Shown here piece after piece: positions 34,556 to 43,058 of a stretch of 64,000 nucleotides of DNA. The DNA comes from Bacteroidales bacterium. GTDB lineage: Bacteria > Bacteroidota > Bacteroidia > Bacteroidales > UBA932. Under the pieces are notes generated by a model, which was not told the DNA's origin, ran no database searches, and saw nothing but the letters and a program-made list of their open reading frames with translations. Position numbers and translations under genes: made by a program. The DNA lies in assembly GCA_017549505.1 (NCBI GenBank), contig JAFYUS010000042.1, positions 1 through 64,000 of the forward strand. Reading direction: 5' to 3'. Every line of letters begins with the position of its first letter. The stretch's first letter is position 1.

Positions 34556-36508
34556 TTAGTTGAGCTTGTAGAGTGAGATACCTATGTTCTGACCCATCAC
34601 TGCGATGTATCTTACACCGTCAACTACTGCTGTCGCGCAGTCACCAAGACCATGACCAGCATTTCCGGTACCGTTTACTGGTGCTGTGAAGAGACCTGTC
34701 TGAGCCTCGAGAGTACCCTTGAAGTCAGCCGCACCGTTTACATCCTCGATGACGTTGAGGGCTGCAGAAGCTCTGTCACCAGCAACCTTAACATAAGCGA
34801 TATAATCCTTGCCGTTGTGCTCGAAGAAGTTGTAGCCATATGTCTGAGTGAGCTTAGGGTCTGTTCCCCATGCTGAAGCAGCGTATGCATTACCTGCTTC
34901 CTGGGTGAAGAAACCGTTAACTGCATTTGTTGTGAGAAGAGCAGCAGAAGGGTTGCCATCACCGTCAAATGTTGCATCAGGATGGATAGTGCACTCACCG
35001 ATATTGCTGACACCTGCTACAGGTATAGCAAAGCGTCCTGTCGCATAAGCAAGTTCAGGGGTTCCCCAAAGACCAGCAACACCGTCTTTCATGTTGACAC
35101 GGATAACTGTATTTCCATCGTTGAAGTCGAAGAAGTGAAGCTCACCTGCCTGATATGTACCCTTTACTGTGAACTTGTCTCCAAGACGACGTGCACCTGA
35201 GTCAATTACAAAGTAGTCAGGATCTGCATCGATACCGTTTGACCATACATAAACGATGAGTTTCTCAGTACCGTCACCTGTTGTAAGGTTAGATGCTACG
35301 AGCACCGGCTTGCCACCGTTTACTGAAGCGTCAGTGTTAGGAAGCATTCTTACGCAAGAAATAGCGTGTGTACCGTTGTCAAGACCTGCAGGAGTATAAG
35401 TAGTAACCTTTACATCCTTTACCTGTGTAGGATCAGCAATGCTGATAGCCTTGATTGCACCGTTTCCACCAGCTGCCTGAGCAACGTATACATACTCGCT
35501 GTCCATAGTCATGTTTCTGTCCTGACCGCCGCCGAATGGCACAGTTGCATCCCATACAAGCGTTGCAAAAGGGAGGATTCCAGCTGCCTGAGCAACTGTA
35601 ACTTCCTGAAGAAGAACACCGGCAGCTGTCTTGATAGCTACCTTTGCAGTACGTGCCTCGCCTTCGTTGGCAGCAGCATTAAACTTGAAAGCGAACTCTG
35701 CCTTTGTTGCAGGAACTGCTGTAAGCCAGTCAGCACCCTCGACAACCTCAGCGGTCACTTCAACATTAGATACGCCCTTGATTACAACCTCACCACCTTC
35801 AGCTGCAACCTCAGCAACAGCCTCAACGCTGATTGCGTTCTCTTCGAAAGAAACCTTCTTGATTGAAGTCTTGCCTGCGCCGTTGTCTGCCCAAACGAGA
35901 ACGTCACCGTCTACGAATGGTGAAGGAACTGTGATCTCGACATGAGTTTCAGTAACCTTTGCAACATAACCTGCTGAAGTAGCAAGTACGTCAACAACGG
36001 TATTCTCTGTTGCACCCTCTACTGTATAAGCTACCTTTACAGTCTCGCCAGCGTTTACAGTGAACTCAGCAGTCTCGAGAACAAGAGCGAATGCCTTCTC
36101 CTTGTAAAGAGGAAGAACAACCTCTGTTCCGTCAGTGTAAGTGAATGTAGCAGTTTCCTCGGAAACCTTTACATCTGAAATTACAACGCCGTCAACCATT
36201 GAAGCATCGAGGTCAAGCGGAATGAATACAGCCTCAGCATTCCTGAAAGAAACGAGAACGCCCTTTCCATCCTCTGAAGCGACTACGCTTACAACATAAT
36301 CTTCATCGGCAGCAGCCTTGTTGATAGCGTCGATAGCCTTTTCAGCGGCAGCGATTCTCTCCATGAGAGCATTGAGAGCAGCATCAAGGTTCTCAGCTTC
36401 CTGCTCGATCTTGTCCATTCTGTCATTGATGGCAGTGTCATCGTACTCAGGGGTACAGCTTGCAGCTACTGCAAGACCCAGCATGAGTGCAAAAAATAAT
36501 TTCTTCAT
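34556..36508 (-). CDS. Putative surface glycan-binding lipoprotein with BACON-like domain, copy B
   Basis: This 650-residue lipoprotein (lipobox AVAASC) starts with a short coiled coil (NDRMDKIEQEAENLDAALN, about residues 29-70) typical of DUF4988-type surface proteins, then two Ig-like modules and a BACON-like domain (about 225-315: EGGEVVIKGVSNVEVTAEV). The C-terminal half is the same propeller-like domain as in the SusCD-operon protein at 13709-15742 (MTMDSEYVYVAQAAGG, ISCVRMLPNTDASVNGGK, RRLGDKFTVKG). It is a single-gene unit with its own operator, separated from SusCD by about 14 kb. It probably binds the same glycan. Confidence 0.76.
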   Translation of the reverse strand: MKKLFFALMLGLAVAASCTPEYDDTAINDRMDKIEQEAENLDAALNALMERIAAAEKAIDAINKAAADEDYVVSVVASEDGKGVLVSFRNAEAVFIPLDLDASMVDGVVISDVKVSEETATFTYTDGTEVVLPLYKEKAFALVLETAEFTVNAGETVKVAYTVEGATENTVVDVLATSAGYVAKVTETHVEITVPSPFVDGDVLVWADNGAGKTSIKKVSFEENAISVEAVAEVAAEGGEVVIKGVSNVEVTAEVVEGADWLTAVPATKAEFAFKFNAAANEGEARTAKVAIKTAAGVLLQEVTVAQAAGILPFATLVWDATVPFGGGQDRNMTMDSEYVYVAQAAGGNGAIKAISIADPTQVKDVKVTTYTPAGLDNGTHAISCVRMLPNTDASVNGGKPVLVASNLTTGDGTEKLIVYVWSNGIDADPDYFVIDSGARRLGDKFTVKGTYQAGELHFFDFNDGNTVIRVNMKDGVAGLWGTPELAYATGRFAIPVAGVSNIGECTIHPDATFDGDGNPSAALLTTNAVNGFFTQEAGNAYAASAWGTDPKLTQTYGYNFFEHNGKDYIAYVKVAGDRASAALNVIEDVNGAADFKGTLEAQTGLFTAPVNGTGNAGHGLGDCATAVVDGVRYIAVMGQNIGISLYKLN

Positions 36509-36556
36509 GATGAATAAAATTTGTTATTAATTTGATTTTATTAGTTTTATCTTTAG

Positions 36557-36596
36557 TGTGGTGTGCTGTGGTACGTATATCAACGCGGCAAATATA
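36557..36596 (-). promoter_or_regulatory. Operator 3 downstream of the surface-protein promoter
   Basis: TGTGGT-gtgc-TGTGGT occupies 36557-36572. The minus-strand -7 element TATATTTG lies at 36596-36589, so the operator covers roughly positions +8 to +25 of the transcript of the gene at 34556-36508. A bound repressor there would block elongation or initiation. Confidence 0.65.
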
Positions 36597-36631
36597 GCAA
36601 TAAAATCTTAAGTCATATTCTTTTTTTTGAA

Positions 36632-39535
36632 TTATTTATATCTGACCCGCACAAATACAGGCAGATGGTCTGAAAATCCGGCTGTTTTCTGCCCGTTTAA
36701 AGCTGATACGACATCACTTTCAATCAATTCCACATTCTTTGAAGACTTCAGATGGAAAATATAATCTATACACTGGACAGGAGCATCCGAAGGATATGTG
36801 CCGGCAGACCCTGAAAGACATTCCCAGTCTTTCGAAAGCATTTGCACTGCATCACCCGACGGCTCGCAGTTCATGTCGCCGCAGAGAAAGACCGGCTTCG
36901 AAGAGCCGGCATATCTCTGCGCAAACCATCCGCTTATGAACTCCGCCTGTTCCATCCTCGCTTTCTTGCCCTTATGGTCCAGGTGGACTGAGGCGATCAC
37001 ATAGTCCAGTGTCTCGACGACCGCCATGCTTCTTGGTTCCGCTCCGTCAGACTGCGGCAGAGCTACGTTTTCAGAATATATGATCCCATCGGAAACCGCG
37101 ATTCCGTTGCCATAGGACCCGCCGGCAAAAGGGAAGGCGCCGGCGAAGGCATGGCTCCACCCTCCGAGACTTTCGGCCAGCTTCTCCAGCTGGAACACAC
37201 CGTGCCTCCTGTTGCAGCTGTCAAGCTCATTCAGGGCAACTGCGTCGGCATCAAGCGCACGGACAAGGTCCGCTACCTCAGGAGTGCTGTCTTCGAGGTA
37301 TTTGCTGAACGTACCGACATTATAAGTCATGATATTCAGCTCCACCGGCTGGGCAAGTCCGTATTTCCGGATTATCTCATGGGAAAGTGCGATATGGTCG
37401 CAAGGTTCCCTGTAATCGATTTCCCTGTCGTTGACTGCCCAGTCCAGTTCAAAGGCATCCAGTCTTTCAAAGAATGCTTTTTCGTCATATTCCCTGCCCT
37501 CGCTGATGCATGACAGTATCTCATCTATGAACATCTCCCACCTTGGAGCGTAATAAGAATCGATCAGACCGCTCCAAAGCCTTGTCGCATAGTCCTTTAT
37601 GGAGGTCTGCTCGCCCCAGATGGTGATAAGGGTGCGGGCGTTGCGCCTGTAGTACGCCTTCTCTTCAGGGGTCCTGCCCCAAGATGAGGCGCCGTCAAGC
37701 CATGCGTCGAGCCTGAGCTGAGGGTCGCAGGCCGCAAGGGCGTCGAGGTCGCCGAGCGCTTCTTTCATCAGCGCTGCGACCTCCCGCGCCTGCGCGAGGT
37801 CGCCGGCTCCATATGCCGCTGTAAGCCTGTCACGAAGCACGGCGAAATGATTGCCCAAGGCCTGGGTTCCCAGATTGACTATGTCAGAACGGTATGTATC
37901 CCTGTCTGAAGATGCCCTCAGAAGGTCCTGCCATGCACGGACAAGGGTCTCATTCTTATACCTTGTATTATGTATTGATGTCCAGTGCCAGTATCCTTCA
38001 AGACAAGGACGCGCGCACGCGAGAGGGGTCTGGCTGGAGAAGGAACCGGCGATATATACGCTGTCTGTCAGACGCTTCCACGTCCTTTCCGCATAAAGGT
38101 CCTTCTTGCCTATCCTTCTCAAAGCAAGGGTTTCCACCCATCTGCTGTCTGAGATGCCGGTGTCCCATGCCTTGTCAAACACATATTCGTACATGAACTG
38201 GTTTATGCCGAAGCCTTCGAGCGTCGAACCTATGCCGACGAAGTTGTCCCCGCCGCGGGCGAAGGCATCATCTATACGCTCCGACGCCTGATGGAAATTT
38301 CCGGAAAGGCGGATGTTTCCTCCGAAATTACCGAGATAGCAGAGGATGTACGGCTGGCCATAGAATCTTTCGGTCACTGTCCAGACCGGTGTATGCTCGA
38401 GATAATAGTCCAGGATCACGACCTTTCCCTGAGGAACAGCCCGGAGATATGCCTTGATATTTTCCGGAGTCCAATGCTTCTGGTCATAATAGAACATCCA
38501 GCCCATCTGCAGCCATACTGCCTGCGGATCGACCGCAGCCATCGATTCGTATGCCCCTCTCGAGATTTCGGCAAGAGTCTGGGGATCCCATGAAGGGGCC
38601 TCGACCTCGTTGAAAAGGTCGACTCCATATATATGGTCGGTCCCGAACATCTTCTCCTGCTCCTCCATGTATTCCTTCTGGATCTGTGCATACAGAGGGT
38701 CCATCGGAGTCAGGAAATGGCATAGATTCTCTGCCGGAAAGCCGCTCCACCTCGGAATGTCCGTTATCTGCGCATCGGGATATATCTCCTTGAACTGTTC
38801 GGGAACATGGCCTCCAAAAGCGGAAAGAACCGGCCTCATGTTCAGCTGCCTTTCCCTTTTAAGGATCTTTTTCTGGAGCTTCGCCTGCTCATCTATCCAC
38901 CCCTGAGGCAGAGGACCGCCGAAATGATCGATATTGCACATGCGATGCCATGCAAGATGGGCCGGACCTGTAAAGTATGAGCGGATCTGGTCGTCGCTCA
39001 TGCCGTGCCTGCGCCAGACCTTCTGCCAGACCGCCTCCTGACCGGTATTGGCCAGAGGCATGTTGATGCCGTTGAGGGCCATCCAGTCGATAAGACGCTC
39101 CCAGTCCTCCCATTTCCACCACAGCATGGTATAGCCGAACGTGCAGTAGTTAAGAAAGAACCTGTCCTTCACCCGTGCCTCAACTCTTATCTTCCCGTCA
39201 ACCTGCGGCATACGTTCAGGATACTGTACCGGTTCGAAGGCATACCAGGAAACGGTGACGTTGCAGAAATTCTTCAGATAATGGTTAAGTCCCATCGCCA
39301 TCGAATTTGCATTGTTTCCGGAAACGACCAGCTTCCTGCGCTCCATGAAGATCTCGAATACATCAGAGGTGTCATCAGTCTGACGGAAATCTATCCTGGA
39401 AACATATCCCGGGACGATTCTTGCGGCAAGCCTTCGGGCCGCACGCTCGTCCTTTGTACCGCAGGAAAGCACACATACGGCTGCCAGACATATGGCTACG
39501 ACCGCCAAAACAACATATTTCGTTCTGTTTCTCAT
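36632..39535 (-). CDS. GH89 alpha-N-acetylglucosaminidase fused to a C-terminal EEP phosphodiesterase domain
   Basis: This 967-residue lipoprotein (lipobox VLSC) has a GH89 module at about residues 25-715: MNGINMPLANTGQEAVWQ, the acid/base Glu310 in DLFNEVEAPSW, and the nucleophile Glu440 in GSTLEGFGINQFMYEYVF. GH89 releases terminal alpha-linked GlcNAc. From about residue 728 a complete endonuclease/exonuclease/phosphatase domain follows: IMTYNVGTF, DAVALNELD, IASVHLDHKG, CGDMNCEPSG and SDHLPVF, all with catalytic residues kept. The reading frame is continuous. The fusion is unusual and implies joint action on an alpha-GlcNAc glycan that also has a phosphodiester or phosphate. It diverges from the ROK-GH2 operon across operator 4. 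Confidence 0.92.
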   Translation of the reverse strand: MRNRTKYVVLAVVAICLAAVCVLSCGTKDERAARRLAARIVPGYVSRIDFRQTDDTSDVFEIFMERRKLVVSGNNANSMAMGLNHYLKNFCNVTVSWYAFEPVQYPERMPQVDGKIRVEARVKDRFFLNYCTFGYTMLWWKWEDWERLIDWMALNGINMPLANTGQEAVWQKVWRRHGMSDDQIRSYFTGPAHLAWHRMCNIDHFGGPLPQGWIDEQAKLQKKILKRERQLNMRPVLSAFGGHVPEQFKEIYPDAQITDIPRWSGFPAENLCHFLTPMDPLYAQIQKEYMEEQEKMFGTDHIYGVDLFNEVEAPSWDPQTLAEISRGAYESMAAVDPQAVWLQMGWMFYYDQKHWTPENIKAYLRAVPQGKVVILDYYLEHTPVWTVTERFYGQPYILCYLGNFGGNIRLSGNFHQASERIDDAFARGGDNFVGIGSTLEGFGINQFMYEYVFDKAWDTGISDSRWVETLALRRIGKKDLYAERTWKRLTDSVYIAGSFSSQTPLACARPCLEGYWHWTSIHNTRYKNETLVRAWQDLLRASSDRDTYRSDIVNLGTQALGNHFAVLRDRLTAAYGAGDLAQAREVAALMKEALGDLDALAACDPQLRLDAWLDGASSWGRTPEEKAYYRRNARTLITIWGEQTSIKDYATRLWSGLIDSYYAPRWEMFIDEILSCISEGREYDEKAFFERLDAFELDWAVNDREIDYREPCDHIALSHEIIRKYGLAQPVELNIMTYNVGTFSKYLEDSTPEVADLVRALDADAVALNELDSCNRRHGVFQLEKLAESLGGWSHAFAGAFPFAGGSYGNGIAVSDGIIYSENVALPQSDGAEPRSMAVVETLDYVIASVHLDHKGKKARMEQAEFISGWFAQRYAGSSKPVFLCGDMNCEPSGDAVQMLSKDWECLSGSAGTYPSDAPVQCIDYIFHLKSSKNVELIESDVVSALNGQKTAGFSDHLPVFVRVRYK

Positions 39536-39544
39536 ATTATAATT

Positions 39545-39607
39545 TTTGTCTTTTCAAGAAGTTGACTATCTTTGCGCGCTGTGGTGTGGTATGGTGTGGT
39601 AAAGATA
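39545..39607. promoter_or_regulatory. Operator 4 with divergent promoters (GH89-EEP and ROK-GH2)
   Basis: TGTGGT-atgg-TGTGGT lies at 39585-39600, with an extra overlapping TGTGGT at 39580. For the plus-strand ROK-GH2 operon, TTTG (39545-39548) and TATCTTTG (39567-39574) are spaced by 18 bases and the operator covers the transcript start. For GH89-EEP, the minus-strand TATCTTTA (39607-39600) is one base off the consensus and abuts the operator. One site could thus control both genes. Confidence 0.7.
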
Positions 39608-39624
39608 ATACTAAAATTTATAAT

Positions 39625-40440
39625 ATGAAAATCGGATTAGACCTTGGAGGTACAAACATCGTTGCAGGACTGGTTGACGGTCAGACACTGATAAGGAAAG
39701 TAAAGACAGCATGTCCTGCCAAAGGCAGTCAGGAAGATGTCATAGAGGCCATTGCGTCGCTGATCGCGCAGTTGATGGACAGCAATGTGGAATCCATCGG
39801 AATCGGTGTTCCTTCGGTAGTGGACACTAAGAAAGGAATAGTATACAATGTGGCGAACATCCCTTCATGGGTTGAGGTCCACCTCAAGGACATTCTCGAA
39901 GAAAGGTTCGGAATCCCTGTGAAAGTCAACAATGACTCCAACTGCTACACGCTTGGAGAAAGCCGTTTCGGAAAGGGTAAAGGATTCGGCGACATGGTCT
40001 GCGTAACCCTTGGCACAGGCGTGGGATCCGGCATCATCATCGGCGGAAACCTGTATGAAGGACGCAATGCCGGAGCAGGAGAGGTCGGATGCCTTTCTTA
40101 CCTCGACAAGGATTACGAAAGCTACTGCAGCACCCCATTCTTCGTATCCCACAACACATCCGGAGCAGAACTTTCTGCCAAGGCAGAGGCCGGAGACTCT
40201 GATGCAATCCGCCTCTGGAACGAGTTCGGAGGGCATCTCGGCGAGCTGGCAAAGGCTATCCTCTTTGCATATGACCCCGAGGCCATAGTATTCGGCGGAG
40301 GCATAGCTGCAGGCTATCCGCATTTCGAAGCGGCACTGCGCGAACGCATCCTGACCTTCCCTTTCGAGACGGTAAAAGATGTCAAGATATTCTTCTCGGA
40401 AGACGGTGACATGGCTCTTTACGGAGCATCATCACTTTAA
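39625..40440 (+). CDS. ROK family sugar kinase-like protein, copy B (glucokinase/GlcNAc kinase type)
   Basis: This 271-residue cytoplasmic protein has MKIGLDLGGTNIVAGLVDG at the N-terminus, the sugar-binding VNNDSNCYTLGE and the phosphate loop CVTLGTGVGSGIIIGG, followed by GAGEVGCLSYLD and a C-terminal FGGGIAAG. The usual zinc-site cysteine cluster is reduced to single cysteines (GCLSYLDKDYESYC). There is no HTH domain. It likely phosphorylates glucose, GlcNAc or glucosamine freed by the GH89, GH20 and GH2 enzymes. The start is at ATG 39625, just after operator 4; a longer frame from 39421 would run back into the divergent GH89 gene. Confidence 0.88.
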   Translation: MKIGLDLGGTNIVAGLVDGQTLIRKVKTACPAKGSQEDVIEAIASLIAQLMDSNVESIGIGVPSVVDTKKGIVYNVANIPSWVEVHLKDILEERFGIPVKVNNDSNCYTLGESRFGKGKGFGDMVCVTLGTGVGSGIIIGGNLYEGRNAGAGEVGCLSYLDKDYESYCSTPFFVSHNTSGAELSAKAEAGDSDAIRLWNEFGGHLGELAKAILFAYDPEAIVFGGGIAAGYPHFEAALRERILTFPFETVKDVKIFFSEDGDMALYGASSL

Positions 40441-40442
40441 GA

Positions 40443-43058
40443 ATGAAAACAATCCGCTTTATGAAAAAAAATAAGATTACAATTATCACATTGATCTGCT
40501 GCGCCATATGCCTGAACTCATGCAGCAAAACAGAACTTCAGGATACAGACCTGCCTCTTTCGGATGGCTGGTACATACAGTCTTCAGCAACGGTAGCTCT
40601 TGACGGTGCACAGCTTTCGACAGAAGGCACTGACTTCGGCACCGGCTGGTATCCGACAAGCGTGCCAGCAACAGTCATGGGAGTTCTTACCGCAAATGGA
40701 CTTTATGCGGATGCCTTCACCGGAAAGAACTACGCAGATATCGACAGGGAGCAGTTCGACACCACATGGTGGTACAGGACTTCATTCGAAGTACCTGCCC
40801 TAAAAGAAGGACAGCGCGCGGAACTGGCCTTCGACGGCCTGAGCTACCGCGCAGACGTATGGCTCAACGGAAAGCAGATAGCATCTGCAGATGAATTCTT
40901 CGGACCTTTCCGCCAATTCGCTTTTGATGTGACAGATGTCCTAAAGGAAAAGAACAGCCTTGCTGTCCGCGTATACCGCTGGCAGAAAGGAGAGTTCAAC
41001 ATCGGATTCGTAGACTGGAATCCACGTCCCGCAGACGAGAGCATGGGTATCTTCCGTCCCGTCTGGCTCCGATACAGCGACGCTGTGTCACTGAAGGACC
41101 CTGCAGTGCGCTCGAAGGTTGACACTGTCGATTTCAAGGAAGCATGGCTTACAGTAGAGGCTACCCTCTGCAACGCTTCAGACAAGGCGGTTTCAGGAAA
41201 ACTTCACGGAGAGTTCGAGAACGGTTCCTTCGATTATCCTGTAGAGCTCGCCGCCGGAGAAACAAAGACGGTAAAGGTCACTGCAGAGGATGCAAGGAAG
41301 CTCCATGTGAAGAATCCTCGCCTCTGGTGGTGCCACAACCTCGGAAATCCGGAGATGTATTCGATGGACCTGTCTTTCGTCGTGGATGGAAAGGTGTCGG
41401 ACAATACGACTGTAGACTTCGGTATAAGGCAGCTGGACTCATGGTTCAACTACGAGGGATACCGCGGCTTCATCCTCAACGGAAAGAAGGTGCTCATAAA
41501 GGGAGCAGGATGGACCGACGACATCTTCCTCCGCAACCCTGACGAAAGAAATGCCCTCGAAGTAGCATATGTCAAGGATATGAACATGAACACCATCCGT
41601 TTCGAGAACATCTGGGGAACATCACAGAACATCTACGACGAATGCGACCGCCAGGGAGTCCTCGCCCTTGTGGGCTGGAGCTGCCATTGGGAGTGGGAGG
41701 TATACACCGGAAAGCCTAACGACAGATACGGATGCATCTCAAGCAAAGAAGACATCGACCTGATTTCGGAATCATGGAGAGACCAGATCCTCTGGCTCCG
41801 AAACCATCCTTCTATCATCTGCTGGTATGGTGCAAGCGACATGCTACCTCGCACAGAGCTCGAGCAGCGCTACCTTGACATTCTCGCAAAAATCGATGAC
41901 CGTCCTTATACAGTCCATGCCGGATCCGCCAAGAGTGCACTCAGCGGTCCTGCCGGAATGAAGATGTGGGGACCTTATGAGTGGCAGGCCCCATACTATT
42001 GGTACAGCGAGGAGGCAAAGGGAAATGCCGTGGGCTTCAATACAGAGACCGGTATCGGAGCGCAGATGCCTGTTATCGAGTCTCTCCGCAAGTTCATTCC
42101 TGAAGACCAGCTCTGGCCTGTAGGAGATGCATATGACTACCACACGACCACATCAAGGGACGCCCTCCACGACCTCAACGAACTGAAGATGGTCATCGAC
42201 CAGAGGATGGGAGGAGCAAAGGATCTCGACGAATTCCTCCGCAAGGCCCATTTCCTTGACTACGAAGGCACCAGGGCAATGGTGGAGGCGCACAGAGTGA
42301 ATGTCCCTCGCTCTACCGGAATCATCCAGTGGATGCTCAACTCGGCATGGCCGTCGCTCTACTGGCAGATGTACGACTGGTACATGGTGCCTGTGTCTTC
42401 ATACTGGTCCGTAAAGAAGGGATGCGCTCCGCAGCAGCTCATCTACAATTATGCTGACGAGATGGTATATGCCGTAAATGACGAGAAGGAAGACAGGGAG
42501 CTCAAGGCAAGGATGAAGATCTATGGTCTGGACGGAAAGCTTCTTTCGGACGCACAATGCACTGTGGACATGCCTATGGGATGTTCAAAGCCGGTTTTCG
42601 AAACTCTCGCATCGGAAAGCAGCCCTGTACAGTTCGTGTTCCTCAGTCTCGAGGACGGAAAGGGTAACGTGGTTTCACGCAACGAGTACGTTATCGCAGA
42701 GGTCAAGGACAAGCATGACTGGAGCAAGTACAGATGGTGGAGGACCCAGATGGAAAGCTATGCTGACTTCTCTGCCCTCAACAGTCTTGCGAATGCAGAT
42801 GTTGCCGTGTCTGCGTCAAGAAAGGGAGACGAGATCAAGGTCACGATGGAAAACAAGTCGCAGCACGTGGCATTCTTCATCCGCATGTCCGTAAAGGACT
42901 CTGAAGGCGAGCTCGTGGTTCCTGCATTCTGGAACGACAACCTCGTAAGCCTCGAGCCGGGACAGACAAAGACTTACAGCTGCAAGGCTGCAGGAGACCA
43001 GGCTGCAACACTCCACGTGTCAGGATGGAATGTCGCGCAGCAGGATTTCGTACTGTAA
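40443..43058 (+). CDS. Glycoside hydrolase family 2, exo-beta-D-glucosaminidase (CsxA) type
   Basis: This 871-residue lipoprotein (lipobox LNSC) has the GH2 layout: sugar-binding jelly roll (WWYRTSFEVPAL, FDGLSYRADVWLNGKQI), Ig-like domains and TIM barrel (GYRGFILNGKKVLIKGAGWTDD, MNTIRFENIWG). The acid/base residue is Asp466 in WYGASDMLPR rather than the NE pair of common GH2 enzymes; this, and the nucleophile Glu535 in FNTETG, match Asp469 and Glu541 of CsxA exo-beta-glucosaminidase. The expected reaction is removal of non-reducing beta-linked glucosamine. It starts two bases after ROK; a second Met at 40461 is an alternative start. Its stop codon directly abuts the convergent DUF5106 gene. 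Confidence 0.87.
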   Translation: MKTIRFMKKNKITIITLICCAICLNSCSKTELQDTDLPLSDGWYIQSSATVALDGAQLSTEGTDFGTGWYPTSVPATVMGVLTANGLYADAFTGKNYADIDREQFDTTWWYRTSFEVPALKEGQRAELAFDGLSYRADVWLNGKQIASADEFFGPFRQFAFDVTDVLKEKNSLAVRVYRWQKGEFNIGFVDWNPRPADESMGIFRPVWLRYSDAVSLKDPAVRSKVDTVDFKEAWLTVEATLCNASDKAVSGKLHGEFENGSFDYPVELAAGETKTVKVTAEDARKLHVKNPRLWWCHNLGNPEMYSMDLSFVVDGKVSDNTTVDFGIRQLDSWFNYEGYRGFILNGKKVLIKGAGWTDDIFLRNPDERNALEVAYVKDMNMNTIRFENIWGTSQNIYDECDRQGVLALVGWSCHWEWEVYTGKPNDRYGCISSKEDIDLISESWRDQILWLRNHPSIICWYGASDMLPRTELEQRYLDILAKIDDRPYTVHAGSAKSALSGPAGMKMWGPYEWQAPYYWYSEEAKGNAVGFNTETGIGAQMPVIESLRKFIPEDQLWPVGDAYDYHTTTSRDALHDLNELKMVIDQRMGGAKDLDEFLRKAHFLDYEGTRAMVEAHRVNVPRSTGIIQWMLNSAWPSLYWQMYDWYMVPVSSYWSVKKGCAPQQLIYNYADEMVYAVNDEKEDRELKARMKIYGLDGKLLSDAQCTVDMPMGCSKPVFETLASESSPVQFVFLSLEDGKGNVVSRNEYVIAEVKDKHDWSKYRWWRTQMESYADFSALNSLANADVAVSASRKGDEIKVTMENKSQHVAFFIRMSVKDSEGELVVPAFWNDNLVSLEPGQTKTYSCKAAGDQAATLHVSGWNVAQQDFVL

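Noticed and set aside
39421..39624. Upstream start for the second ROK gene
   Set aside because: It overlaps the divergent GH89 gene and includes the promoter and operator; the protein family begins at MKIGLDLGGT.
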